Below, in pieces: positions 8,729-15,595 of a stretch of 29,439 bases of DNA. Made by a program: the position numbers and the translations under genes. The stretch is taken from NCBI GenBank assembly GCA_900756725.1, contig CAAELJ010000146.1, forward strand, positions 1 to 29,439. The letters run 5' to 3'. The notes under the pieces were generated by a model, which saw only the letters and a program-made list of their open reading frames with translations, was not told the origin of the DNA and did not search any database. How positions within the stretch are numbered: position 1 is the stretch's first letter; each line of letters opens with the position of its first letter. This DNA is from an uncultured Collinsella sp. (lineage in GTDB: Bacteria > Actinomycetota > Coriobacteriia > Coriobacteriales > Coriobacteriaceae).

Positions 8729-8758
8729 GTTAGGTAGTGGAATTGTTTTGTGCCTAAC
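8729..8758 (-). promoter_or_regulatory. candidate MarR operator upstream of the exporter operon
   Basis: GTTAGGTA (8729-8736) and TGCCTAAC (8751-8758) are inverted with one mismatch, separated by 14 nt. Centre-to-centre distance is about two helical turns, as expected for MarR-type sites. It lies directly upstream of the MarR start. No clear -35/-10 pair could be fixed, so the promoter itself is not annotated. Confidence 0.4.
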
Positions 8759-8805
8759 CAATCTAGGAGCATGAGAAATGAATGTCAAGGTACCAAACTT
8801 ATTAA

Positions 8806-8833
8806 GTTACGGCGTTTTGCCAAACGCCGTAAC
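8806..8833. repeat. perfect 12-bp hairpin (GTTACGGCGTTT arms)
   Basis: GTTACGGCGTTT (8806-8817) pairs exactly with 8822-8833 around a TGCC loop. No T-run follows on either strand, so a terminator role is doubtful. It opens a gene-free stretch in which nearly every block of sequence belongs to an inverted repeat. Confidence 0.75.
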
Positions 8834-8846
8834 CGCTCGACGTTGC

Positions 8847-8945
8847 AAACGTTCCTAAGCGGCAATCTGGCGTTCAATCGTCGGGCATGGCCACAAGGCC
8901 TATGCCCTCCTCTTTCACGTCACCTTGCTCGCTTAGGAACGCTTT
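8847..8945. repeat. 99-nt nested inverted repeat
   Basis: The outer arms GTTCCTAAGCG (8851-8861) and CGCTTAGGAAC (8930-8940) are exact. They extend outwards with one bulge to 8847/8945 and inwards through GCAA/TTGC. Nested within is GGGCATGGCC (8883-8892) paired with 8897-8907, around an ACAA loop with one bulged T. No ORF with a ribosome site is present. The arm core AACGTTCCTAAGCG resembles the arm of the palindrome at 28144-28195. Confidence 0.75.
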
Positions 8946-8991
8946 CGCTGTCCGTCCTCAATCTGCAGCGCTGCCTCGGTTGGCATTTGAG

Positions 8992-9022
8992 TGATCCGTG
9001 GGGGACGGAGGAAAACGAATCA
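8992..9022. repeat. 31-bp GGGGACGGAGGAAAAC repeat, intergenic copy
   Basis: Bounded by TGATCC and GAATCA, with the core GGGGACGGAGGAAAACG. The same 31-bp layout recurs at 27859-27889, inside a coding sequence. The ends are an imperfect inverted repeat. Confidence 0.75.
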
Positions 9023-9060
9023 TTTTGGGCTGCGGTGACACCCTTTCGAAGTTGCTTTGT

Positions 9061-9216
9061 CCAAAACTATGCCGGATTACTACGATGAATTCGAAATATC
9101 AGACCTCGGCATTGTTTTTCGTATAATCACAAGCTGTCTACCTGCGGTTTTTCCGGAGTGCAATTCGTTGTGGTTGGAAGCTGACGGTTTATCGTAGTAA
9201 TCCGGCATAGTTTTGG
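9061..9216. repeat. 156-nt element with perfect 26-bp terminal inverted repeats
   Basis: 9061-9086 and 9191-9216 are exact reverse complements over 26 bp (outer end CCAAAACTATGCCGG). They enclose 104 nt. The interior is AT-richer than the surroundings and holds a perfect TATAAT (9122-9127), but no convincing -35 box. It has no coding sequence: frames entering each arm from outside end in it with the same residues (NYAGLLR). This fits a miniature inverted-repeat element or a structured RNA gene. No target-site duplication is evident at its borders. Confidence 0.8.
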
Positions 9217-9397
9217 AATGGTAGTAAATAGATGGCAGCTACTGTGCCGCTACCGCCGCGATTTTGCCTCCCATTTCCGTAACCTTTCCGCAACAATGTG
9301 CCCTCCTCGGCGCCTGCGCCCGCTTGCAACGTCCCCTGCGCTACACTTAGTCGCACTGTGGCGCCGTCGCGTCGCACCCGACCCAAGGGGGACACTC

Positions 9398-10222
9398 ATG
9401 AAGAACACTCAGCTGCTGCTGATCAACGATATGTGCGGTTACGGCAAGGTCGCGCTTTCTGCCATGCTGCCGGTGCTGTCGCACATGGGCTATCGCATCC
9501 ACAACCTGCCGACGGCCCTCGTATCCGATACGCTCAACTACCCCAAGTTCTACATCCACGACACCACGGAGTATGTCCGCCAGAGCCTCGCCATCTGGGA
9601 GGAACTCGGCTTTGAATTCGACGCCATCTCGACCGGCTTTATCGTGACCGAAGAAGAGGCGCGCATCATCTCGGACTTTTGCCACCGCCGCGCGCAAAAG
9701 GGCACCAAAGTGTTCGTCGACCCCATCATGGCCGACAACGGCAGGCTCTACGCTGGCGTGCCCGAGTCGACCATCGGCCTTATGCGCAGCCTGGTCGAGT
9801 GCGCCGACTACGCGGTGCCCAACTATACCGAGGCGTGTCTGCTCACCGATACGCCTATGGCCGAGCAGATTACGGCCGACGAGGCTCGTACGCTCGTGGA
9901 TGCCATGCTCGCGTTGGGCGCCAAGTCGGTGGTCATCACGAGCGCAAAGGTCGACGGGGCGAGTGCCGTTATCGGCTACGACCATGTGGCGGGAGAGTAC
10001 TTTACGATTCCCTTTGAGCTGATCCCGGTGTATTTCCCGGGCACGGGCGATACGTTCTCGTCGGTGCTCGTGGGTCGCGTTATGGCCGGCTGGAGCCTGC
10101 AACGTGCGACGACCGACGCTATGCGTGTGGTGGCCGAGCTTATCGAGCGCAATGCCGACCAAGAGGACAAGTCGGCCGGCCTTCCCATCGAGGCCTGCCT
10201 GGATGTGATTGACCATGAGTAA
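9398..10222 (+). CDS. pyridoxal/pyridoxamine kinase-like (PfkB/ribokinase superfamily)
   Basis: 274 residues. It opens with the INDMCGYGKVAL segment, typical of the PdxY/PdxK and HMP-kinase branch. FVDPIMADNGRLY carries the conserved DP-MGD-type nucleotide region. VPNYTEACLLT corresponds to the P-N-x-E-A motif. FPGTGDTFSSVLVGRV near residues 220-235 contains the catalytic Asp and anion hole (GTGD). The family phosphorylates vitamin B6 vitamers at the 5' hydroxyl in the cytoplasm; a hydroxymethylpyrimidine kinase is the main alternative. AAGGGGG lies just before the ATG. The stop overlaps the next start (ATGAGTAA), so the downstream TIGR04076-type gene is translationally coupled. Exact vitamer preference cannot be read. 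Confidence 0.88.
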   Translation: MKNTQLLLINDMCGYGKVALSAMLPVLSHMGYRIHNLPTALVSDTLNYPKFYIHDTTEYVRQSLAIWEELGFEFDAISTGFIVTEEEARIISDFCHRRAQKGTKVFVDPIMADNGRLYAGVPESTIGLMRSLVECADYAVPNYTEACLLTDTPMAEQITADEARTLVDAMLALGAKSVVITSAKVDGASAVIGYDHVAGEYFTIPFELIPVYFPGTGDTFSSVLVGRVMAGWSLQRATTDAMRVVAELIERNADQEDKSAGLPIEACLDVIDHE

Positions 10223-10544
10223 CGCCGGCGAGGGCGGCGTCAAGCCTGCGGGCGAGAGCAAGCCGTTCGGTGCGCCGCGGGGCAAGCGTCCGCGTATCCG
10301 CGTGAGCTGCGTGGACCAGCTGGGTGCGTGTCGCTGCCACCATGGTCATAAGCCGGGCGATGTCTTTGACTTCGACCGAGACCGCGGCAAGATGTGCGCC
10401 ATGGCCTGCCATGTGGGCTTTCCCTATATCGATATCCTGCGCTACGGCGGAACCGTGCCTGGCAACGAGCCCGGTACGGCAAAGTTCTGCTGCCCCGAGG
10501 TCGATACGCTGAACGTTTGGCTTGCCGAGGTCGTCGACGAGTAG
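10215..10544 (+). CDS. TIGR04076-family small Cys-rich protein
   Basis: 109 residues. The core from about residue 27 follows the TIGR04076 pattern: IRVSCVD at the start, GHKPGDVFDFD, a Cys-rich MCAMACHVGFPYIDILRYGG, and KFCCPE near the end. Cysteines cluster (VSC, ACRC, MC-MAC, CC), which could bind metal or an iron-sulfur cluster, but this is inference. The family has no established function to my knowledge. The ATG at 10215 lies within the end of the kinase gene (8-nt overlap, ATGAGTAA), so the two are co-expressed and coupling is likely. An N-terminal stretch of about 25 residues rich in Gly, Pro and Lys is probably disordered. Confidence 0.8.
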   Translation: MSNAGEGGVKPAGESKPFGAPRGKRPRIRVSCVDQLGACRCHHGHKPGDVFDFDRDRGKMCAMACHVGFPYIDILRYGGTVPGNEPGTAKFCCPEVDTLNVWLAEVVDE

Positions 10545-10552
10545 CTGAGCGC

Positions 10553-10585
10553 AATGTGACAAAGGGACAGTTCTTTTGTCACATT
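10553..10585. repeat. TGTGACAAAGGG palindromic repeat, copy B
   Basis: AATGTGACAAA (10553-10563) is the exact complement of 10575-10585, with an 11-nt loop that keeps the GGGACAG core. It starts 8 nt after the stop of the TIGR04076-type gene. Confidence 0.85.
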
Positions 10586-10625
10586 CGCGGGTGGTGTCCC
10601 TTCTTTTTGCTTATAATCTCAAATC

Positions 10626-10705
10626 TCTGCATTTCATCAGATTTTAGGTTCTAAAAATTCTGCGTTTCATCGATAATCAAGCGTATAAAACTTTGCATTT
10701 CATTT
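10626..10705 (+). promoter_or_regulatory. three direct repeats at exact 33-bp spacing upstream of ATPase 1
   Basis: TGCATTTCAT (10628), TGCGTTTCAT (10661) and TGCATTTCAT (10694) recur with periods of 33 and 33 bp; a wider match is TCTGCRTTTCATC. The last copy ends about 24 nt before the ATPase start and lies downstream of TATAAA (10684-10689), so binding there would block transcription. No fourth copy exists one period further upstream. Three helical turns between copies put all three on one face of the DNA. Confidence 0.75.
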
Positions 10706-10727
10706 GATGACACCGAGGGGAGAGCCT

Positions 10728-12089
10728 ATGCTGCGCAGGAAAATAGCGGCAGAGCTGGAGCGTTGGCTGAAGTCTTCCGAGCAAAAGGCCTTGTTCATTA
10801 CGGGTTCTCGCCAGATTGGCAAAAGCTATTCGATTCGCGCATTTGGCAAAGCCAACCATGCAACCTACATCGAGCTTAACCTCATGGAAAACCGCCAGGC
10901 AAAAGATGCTCTTCTCGAGGCGCGGAATGCCGATGATTTCATCAGCAGGGTGACGCTTCTTTCGGGAAAGTCGATTGCGCCAGGCAAAACGCTCGTGTTT
11001 ATCGATGAGGTCCAAGAGGCCCCCGACATCATGACGATGGCAAAGTTCCTTGTTGAGGACGGGAGGTGCCGCTGGGCGTTTTCGGGGTCAATGCTCGGGA
11101 CTCAGTTCAAGGGCGTCAGGTCCTATCCCGTGGGGTATGTCCACGAGCTTAGGATGTTCCCGCTCGATTTTGAGGAGTTTTGCTGGGCAACCGGGGTGAG
11201 CGAGGGGGCTCGCCAAACGATACGTGACGCGTGTATCAGCGAGAGGCCCGTTCCTGATTACATTCATGACGCGATGATGGCAAACTTCAGGACCTATACC
11301 GTTGTCGGCGGAATGCCGGAGGTCGTGCAGCGTTTCCTTGACACGCAGGGCGACCTTGCCTCTGTTCGTCAGCTACAGTCAGAGCTCAACGAACAGTACC
11401 GGCGGGATATCTCCAAGTATGCAAGCGGGCGAGCCCTTCAGGTGCAGAGCATTTACGATCAGCTCCCTATTATGCTCGAGGGCGAAAACAAGCGCTTCGT
11501 GCTCAATTCCATTGACCCCAAGGCTCACTACGAGAAGTATCAGCGAGATTTTGTATGGCTTGTCGATGCCGGCGTTGCTCTCAAAGCCGATATCGTAACC
11601 GAGCCAAAATCGCCCTTGCTCAAGACGGCACGGCCATCGCAGTTCAAGCTATATCAATCGGATACGGGCATGTTGATGGCGCGCTACCCCGTCGGAGTCG
11701 CCCAAGCGGCGTATCTTGATAGCAAGGAGCCCAATCTGGGCGGCATTTACGAAAACGTGGTGGCCCAGCAGCTGGCTGCCCAAAATCGCCAGCTTTACTA
11801 CTATCAGACAAAAAAGCGCGGTGAAGTGGACTTTGTGGTCGATGGACCGGATGGGACGGCTGTTCCGATCGAGGTTAAATCGGGCTCCTATTACCACGCG
11901 CACGCTGCGCTCGGTCATGTGCTTGATACGGCTGAATATGGCGTAAGGCTCGGGATTGTTTTCTCGAGAGGCAACGTTGAGCGCAACGGAGCGGTTCTCT
12001 ATTTGCCGCTATATGCGACCTGGGCCCTTTCGGATGTTTTGGGCGACTCCTGCGCCGAGGGGATAAAGCTGGAGGTCAAGCCGGTCTAG
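10728..12089 (+). CDS. AAA+ ATPase with DUF4143-type C-terminus (COG1373 type), ATPase 1
   Basis: 453 residues. I chose the ATG at 10728 because GAGGGGAG lies directly before it; a TTG at 10704 falls in the third upstream repeat. Walker A is GSRQIGKS (26-33) and Walker B is LVFIDEVQE (89-97). AFSGSMLG fits sensor 1 and TYTVVGGMPEVV is a family hallmark. A middle segment (about 235-290) could be a winged helix. The C-terminus has GEVDFVV and IEVKSG, giving Asp368, Glu382 and Lys384 in the spacing of PD-(D/E)xK nuclease folds. The in vivo role of the family is not established. The gene looks less GC-rich than its neighbours, which may mean lateral transfer. A second, distinct ATPase of the same class is convergent with it. 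Confidence 0.9.
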   Translation: MLRRKIAAELERWLKSSEQKALFITGSRQIGKSYSIRAFGKANHATYIELNLMENRQAKDALLEARNADDFISRVTLLSGKSIAPGKTLVFIDEVQEAPDIMTMAKFLVEDGRCRWAFSGSMLGTQFKGVRSYPVGYVHELRMFPLDFEEFCWATGVSEGARQTIRDACISERPVPDYIHDAMMANFRTYTVVGGMPEVVQRFLDTQGDLASVRQLQSELNEQYRRDISKYASGRALQVQSIYDQLPIMLEGENKRFVLNSIDPKAHYEKYQRDFVWLVDAGVALKADIVTEPKSPLLKTARPSQFKLYQSDTGMLMARYPVGVAQAAYLDSKEPNLGGIYENVVAQQLAAQNRQLYYYQTKKRGEVDFVVDGPDGTAVPIEVKSGSYYHAHAALGHVLDTAEYGVRLGIVFSRGNVERNGAVLYLPLYATWALSDVLGDSCAEGIKLEVKPV

Positions 12090-12101
12090 GGCTAGTCCCG
12101 G

Positions 12102-12113
12102 ATGTGACAAAGG
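12102..12113. repeat. half copy of the TGTGACAAAGGG palindrome (copy C)
   Basis: ATGTGACAAAGG is present 12 nt after the ATPase 1 stop, but the second arm is missing (GCGTGGCCCG follows). It is best read as a decayed or truncated copy. Confidence 0.6.
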
Positions 12114-12135
12114 CGTGGCCCGCGACCTCGATTGC

Positions 12136-12582
12136 CTACAGCTGCTCGAGCATAGCGGTGCAGCCGTCGAGTACGTCGCGGTAGGTGGCATCGAAATTGC
12201 CGGTGTACCAGGGGTCGGCCACGTCGCCGGGGCGCTCGGTCCAATCGAGCATGCGCGTAATCTTGCCGTCGGGGTCGTCGCCAAAGATGCGACGCAGGCC
12301 ACGCGCGTTCTCGTCGTCCATATAGACAATGTGGTCCCAGTCGCCATACTCCGCGCGACGCACCTGACGTGCACGATGTGCGACGACGGGAATCCCGACC
12401 TCGCGCAGCTTGGCAACGGTACCGTGGTGTGGCGGGTTGCCGATCTCCTCGGTCGAGGTCGCAGCGGAGTCAATGACAAACTCGCCCGCGCGCCCGGCGC
12501 GCCGCACCAGCTCGGTAAACACCGACTCAGCCATCGTCGAGCGACAGATGTTGCCATGGCAGATAAACAGTATGCGTTGCAT
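12136..12582 (-). CDS. low-molecular-weight protein tyrosine phosphatase
   Basis: 148 residues, the normal family length. The P-loop CHGNICRS (residues 8-15) gives the CX5R phosphate-binding signature with Cys8 as nucleophile. The general-acid loop DPWYTG is near residue 122. The family dephosphorylates phosphotyrosine or phospho-arginine proteins, or small phosphates, in the cytoplasm. AAAGGAAA precedes the ATG at 12582. It lies 33 nt downstream of ATPase 2 on the same strand and is probably co-transcribed with it, but no functional link is known. No cognate tyrosine kinase is in the window. Confidence 0.93.
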   Translation of the reverse strand: MQRILFICHGNICRSTMAESVFTELVRRAGRAGEFVIDSAATSTEEIGNPPHHGTVAKLREVGIPVVAHRARQVRRAEYGDWDHIVYMDDENARGLRRIFGDDPDGKITRMLDWTERPGDVADPWYTGNFDATYRDVLDGCTAMLEQL

Positions 12583-12615
12583 GAGCGGTTTCCTTTCTAG
12601 GCGGTCGTGCAGGGC

Positions 12616-13986
12616 TTACAGACTGCTCTTGAGGCAGTTTGCTCCAATAAAGCCCGCTGCGTACAAGGGGAGGTGGCGTAGCTCGCGCCCGTCATCGGTT
12701 TCGCTGCGGAAAAAATTGTTCTCGGACAAAATGTAGGCATATGGCGATCGGGCTTTGTCCATGAACGACCCGAGGGTTCTCGCGCGCACGTTGCGTGCGG
12801 ACTTTACCTCGACGGGCACGATTTCCATACGGTCGGTCTGAAGTAGAAAATCGAGCTCGCCGGTCGTCTTCCAAGACGACGGCGGCACCCAGTAATACGT
12901 CTGCAAGCTGTTACCCGAAAATGCTTGCATGACCGAGTTTTCCGCCAGGGCGCCTCGGAAGTCGGAAGATAGCGCTATGGCGGAATCTTCTTTGAGGTCG
13001 AGCCAGAGCCTCGGGTTGATGCCGAGTTTGTAGAACATGAGGCCGGTATCGAGAAGATAGACCTTAAAGAAACTTCCATCTTCGTCGTCGAAGGGAACGA
13101 GGGGAGGCTCGATGCCTTCGGTCAGGTTGTTGACCGATATGATACCGGCGCCTTCGAGCCAGTCGAGCGGCTCGATAAGCTTGGCGCGACGGCCTCCGCG
13201 TTCGACCTCGGAGTACTTGAATTTTTTTGTGGACGATCTCAGCAGCTGGGACGGAATGGAGCGCCAGACCTTGCGTGCCGCCACGCCGCTGATCCCGTTT
13301 TCGGGGTCGGTCATATCGGCGGTATAGGTCTCGTTGATTTCGCGCTGCTCGACGCGCGCATCCTCGATGGATAACGTCTTGCGATATGCGTTGACGGCGG
13401 CGGGCATGCCGCCCACGATCTGGTATCGATGAAACAGGCTGAGCGCGGCTTGGTGCGCGGCGTAGGTCTCGAGCGTGCCGGCGTGGGTACGAATGGCATC
13501 GGCCATCTGCTCCTCATCGAGCGCCCAGAGAAACTCCTCGAACGACATAGGATGCATGGTCTCTTGACGAACGCCGCTGGGAAAAGGCAGCTTACGTTTG
13601 CGCGTGGCGACGCCGAGCTGACTGCCGGTCGCGCATATGCGCCAGCCCGAACCCGAAAAAAAGCGAAGCGAGTTGAGCGCCCGTTCGCAGAGCTGCACCT
13701 CGTCAAACAGGATGAAGGTGGTTTCTTTGCGAATGGGGGCGCGTTTATAGTCTGAAATCCGCGCCACGATGGTGTCAACGTCGTCGGTGGGACAATCGAA
13801 CAGCGGAGCGATCAGCTCAAGATCGGTCTGAAAGTCGAGTTTGACAAACGCATCGCCGGCGATTCGCCTGCCGATTTCCTCGGCAGCGTACGTTTTGCCT
13901 ACGCGTCGCGCACCACGGATGAGGAGGGGGCGTGAGGCGTCCTTTGTCGCCCATGATTCGATAACGGACTCGATTGATCTGCGCAT
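12616..13986 (-). CDS. AAA+ ATPase with DUF4143-type C-terminus (COG1373 type), ATPase 2
   Basis: 456 residues. Walker A is GARRVGKT (25-32), Walker B is FILFDEVQ (91-98), sensor region ICATGSQLG is near 117-125, and the hallmark YQIVGGMPAAV follows. The segment VWRSIPSQLLRSSTKKFKYS and the following ALD-like helices (about 235-290) fit a winged helix. The C-terminus has GELDFLL and VPVEVKSA (Asp379, Glu393, Lys395), a possible nuclease-type triad. It shares architecture with ATPase 1 but little sequence beyond motifs, so the two are old paralogues, not a recent duplication. GGAAAGG precedes the ATG at 13986. Upstream is an array of three palindromes at 33-bp spacing, a likely site of autoregulation. 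Confidence 0.9.
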   Translation of the reverse strand: MRRSIESVIESWATKDASRPLLIRGARRVGKTYAAEEIGRRIAGDAFVKLDFQTDLELIAPLFDCPTDDVDTIVARISDYKRAPIRKETTFILFDEVQLCERALNSLRFFSGSGWRICATGSQLGVATRKRKLPFPSGVRQETMHPMSFEEFLWALDEEQMADAIRTHAGTLETYAAHQAALSLFHRYQIVGGMPAAVNAYRKTLSIEDARVEQREINETYTADMTDPENGISGVAARKVWRSIPSQLLRSSTKKFKYSEVERGGRRAKLIEPLDWLEGAGIISVNNLTEGIEPPLVPFDDEDGSFFKVYLLDTGLMFYKLGINPRLWLDLKEDSAIALSSDFRGALAENSVMQAFSGNSLQTYYWVPPSSWKTTGELDFLLQTDRMEIVPVEVKSARNVRARTLGSFMDKARSPYAYILSENNFFRSETDDGRELRHLPLYAAGFIGANCLKSSL

Positions 13987-14002
13987 GGGGCCGCCTTTCC
14001 AA

Positions 14003-14095
14003 TTTCGTGTACTTCAGATACATAGTTTAGTACGATTTCATGTACTTGAAATACACGAAATAATAGAAAAGCGTGTATCTCAAATACACGAAATT
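14003..14095 (-). promoter_or_regulatory. three palindromes at exact 33-bp spacing upstream of ATPase 2
   Basis: The motif CGTGTA-N7-TACACG occurs at 14006-14024 (right arm TACATA), 14039-14057 (left arm CATGTA) and 14072-14090 (perfect). Starts are 33 and 33 bp apart. Flanking TTTC/GAAA bases extend the symmetry in copies 1 and 2. The array ends 20 nt before the ATPase 2 start, and nothing else is encoded between it and the MFS gene end. The motif differs in sequence from the array at ATPase 1, yet period and copy number are the same. Confidence 0.85.
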
Positions 14096-14180
14096 GCACT
14101 GCTGAAGCTTCCAGGCGGATAAACATACTCATATTGGGCGGTTTTCACCGGTTACTCGCCACCTTGGGCTATGTTTGCCC

Positions 14181-15434
14181 CTATGCCCGTATTGAGGGCC
14201 GTGCTGATTGACGACGGCGCTCCCAGCGAGCCAGCTTAATCGTCACCAGCGTGAGGGCCCAGGCCACAAGCGAGAACGCGGCGCCCACTGCGCCCACGTA
14301 CGCAATGCCAACGCTGCTTACCACGGCGCCGCCCACTGCGGTGCCAAACGAGATGCCGACGTTAAACGCCATGGGCTCAACCGAACTTGCGAGTACCATC
14401 GACTTGGGATGGCGGCTGCGTGCCACGTCCATAAAGTGCGTGATGCATGAGACCGAGAACAGGTACATGAGCATCGCCAGGCTAAAGACAAAGACCAGCG
14501 CGAGCGGCATGGCGGCGCCCACGGCAAACAGCCCGAGCAGTGCCGCCGCCTGCAGCACAAACGTAACCAGCAGCGCCTTCATGCCAAAACGCGCATCGAT
14601 CCATCCGCCCAGGATGTTCGAGATCAGGCAGAACACGCCATAGGCCATAAGTGTGGTGCTCGCCTGAACGGTATCCATGCCCAGCACCTGCTCCAGATAA
14701 GGCGTCACGTAGCCGTAGAATACGTAGACCGAGCCCACGCCAAACAAGAAGATGAGCATGCCGGTGATGATACTCGGCTCGCGTAGTAGCCCCGCCTGCT
14801 CGCGGAAGGTGGCGGGCTCATCGGTCTGCCCGGCGCGAGGCATAAACGCCACGAGCGCGCTACAGATCAAAACGGCAAAGGTCGGCGTGCCGTACATGGC
14901 CACGTGCCAATCGAGTGTGTCGGCCACAAACTTGCCAATCGAGGTCACAAAGACCATCGCCACGGAAAACGCGCCGTACACGACCGAGATGGCAAGTGAG
15001 GTTTGCTGCGGGGATAGCAGCTCAGGGATGTACGTCACGCCCACGGCGAGCAGCGCACCCGAGACAGAGCCCAGGACAATGCGTGAGATAAACAGCACCT
15101 GGAAGTTGGGAGCCAACGCCATGACCAGGTTGCCGAGCACAAAGACGACGCTATAGCACACGAGCAGCTGGTAGCGGCGGAATCGCCCCGTGCTGAGCGC
15201 GAGCACCGGCGTCGCGATAGCGTAGACGAGCGCAAACACGCTGATGAGCTGGCCCGCAGTGGCAAGTGATATGCCGAGTTCCGTTGCCAAGTCGCTTTCG
15301 ATGCCGATGACCACGAACTCGGAGCAGCCGAGCGAGAATCCCAACAGCACGAGCAGCGCCAGGCAGAGCTTGGTGCGCGCGGGGGAGAGCGCGGCGGCGG
15401 TTGGCTTACTTTTAGGCGTGGTTGCGGCGGTCAA
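14181..15434 (-). CDS. MFS transporter, DHA1-like efflux carrier
   Basis: About 417 residues with 12 predicted membrane helices. LCLALLVLLGFSLGCSEFVV leads, followed by the periplasmic loop typical of AraJ/PbuE-type DHA1 carriers. The first cytoplasmic loop has STGRFRR and helix 5 has a G-rich run (YGAFSVAMVF). Such carriers export drugs, sugars, purines or amino acids with proton antiport. The start is uncertain: a TTG at 15434 has GGAG eight bases before it, whereas a GTG at 15443 overlaps that site. Longer upstream extensions run through a palindromic repeat and are unlikely. It is divergent from the LpdD-Nudix fusion, so it might export the phenolic product of the decarboxylase, but this is only positional inference. 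Confidence 0.85.
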   Translation of the reverse strand: MTAATTPKSKPTAAALSPARTKLCLALLVLLGFSLGCSEFVVIGIESDLATELGISLATAGQLISVFALVYAIATPVLALSTGRFRRYQLLVCYSVVFVLGNLVMALAPNFQVLFISRIVLGSVSGALLAVGVTYIPELLSPQQTSLAISVVYGAFSVAMVFVTSIGKFVADTLDWHVAMYGTPTFAVLICSALVAFMPRAGQTDEPATFREQAGLLREPSIITGMLIFLFGVGSVYVFYGYVTPYLEQVLGMDTVQASTTLMAYGVFCLISNILGGWIDARFGMKALLVTFVLQAAALLGLFAVGAAMPLALVFVFSLAMLMYLFSVSCITHFMDVARSRHPKSMVLASSVEPMAFNVGISFGTAVGGAVVSSVGIAYVGAVGAAFSLVAWALTLVTIKLARWERRRQSARPSIRA

Positions 15435-15492
15435 GGTTGTCACTCCAATGTCGCATGAATAAGCGGGATTCAATCCCTGCAACTCTAACAGA

Positions 15493-15523
15493 ATGTGACA
15501 AAGGGGCAGTCCCTTTGTCACAT
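15493..15523. repeat. TGTGACAAAGGG palindromic repeat, copy D (perfect)
   Basis: ATGTGACAAAGGG (15493-15505) pairs exactly with CCCTTTGTCACAT (15511-15523) around a GCAGT loop. It lies between two divergent genes, so it cannot be serving only as a gene-end structure. Confidence 0.9.
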
Positions 15524-15595
15524 GGAGGGCTTGCCTGTATAGTCGCAATACAGGCGAAGATGGTCTCAGGTACATCGCGGGCGGCAGGAGATCCC

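Larger units (their letters stand above)
8759..9397. other. gene-free stretch occupied by inverted repeats
   Basis: No credible gene with start codon, ribosome site and family features was found on either strand between the MarR and kinase promoters. The stretch holds four separately listed elements: the 12-bp hairpin, the nested repeat, the 31-bp repeat and the 156-nt element. About 180 nt of upstream sequence for the kinase gene follows. Divergent promoters for MarR and the kinase must lie at its ends, but I could not place -35/-10 boxes with confidence. Confidence 0.6.

Noticed and set aside
8750..9395. Small ORFs in the repeat-rich region (8750-9088 plus; 9189-9395 minus)
   Set aside because: Both end in the inverted-repeat arms with the same last residues, lack ribosome sites and cover repeats, so they are chance frames.
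10626..10705. CRISPR-like array upstream of ATPase 1
   Set aside because: Only three units with a 10-14 nt conserved core and no Cas genes. Unit length is 33 bp, too short for repeat plus spacer.
14003..14095. Plasmid-type replication iterons at ATPase 2
   Set aside because: Period and symmetry resemble iterons, but there is no Rep gene, no DnaA box cluster was seen, and the array fits tightly into a promoter region.
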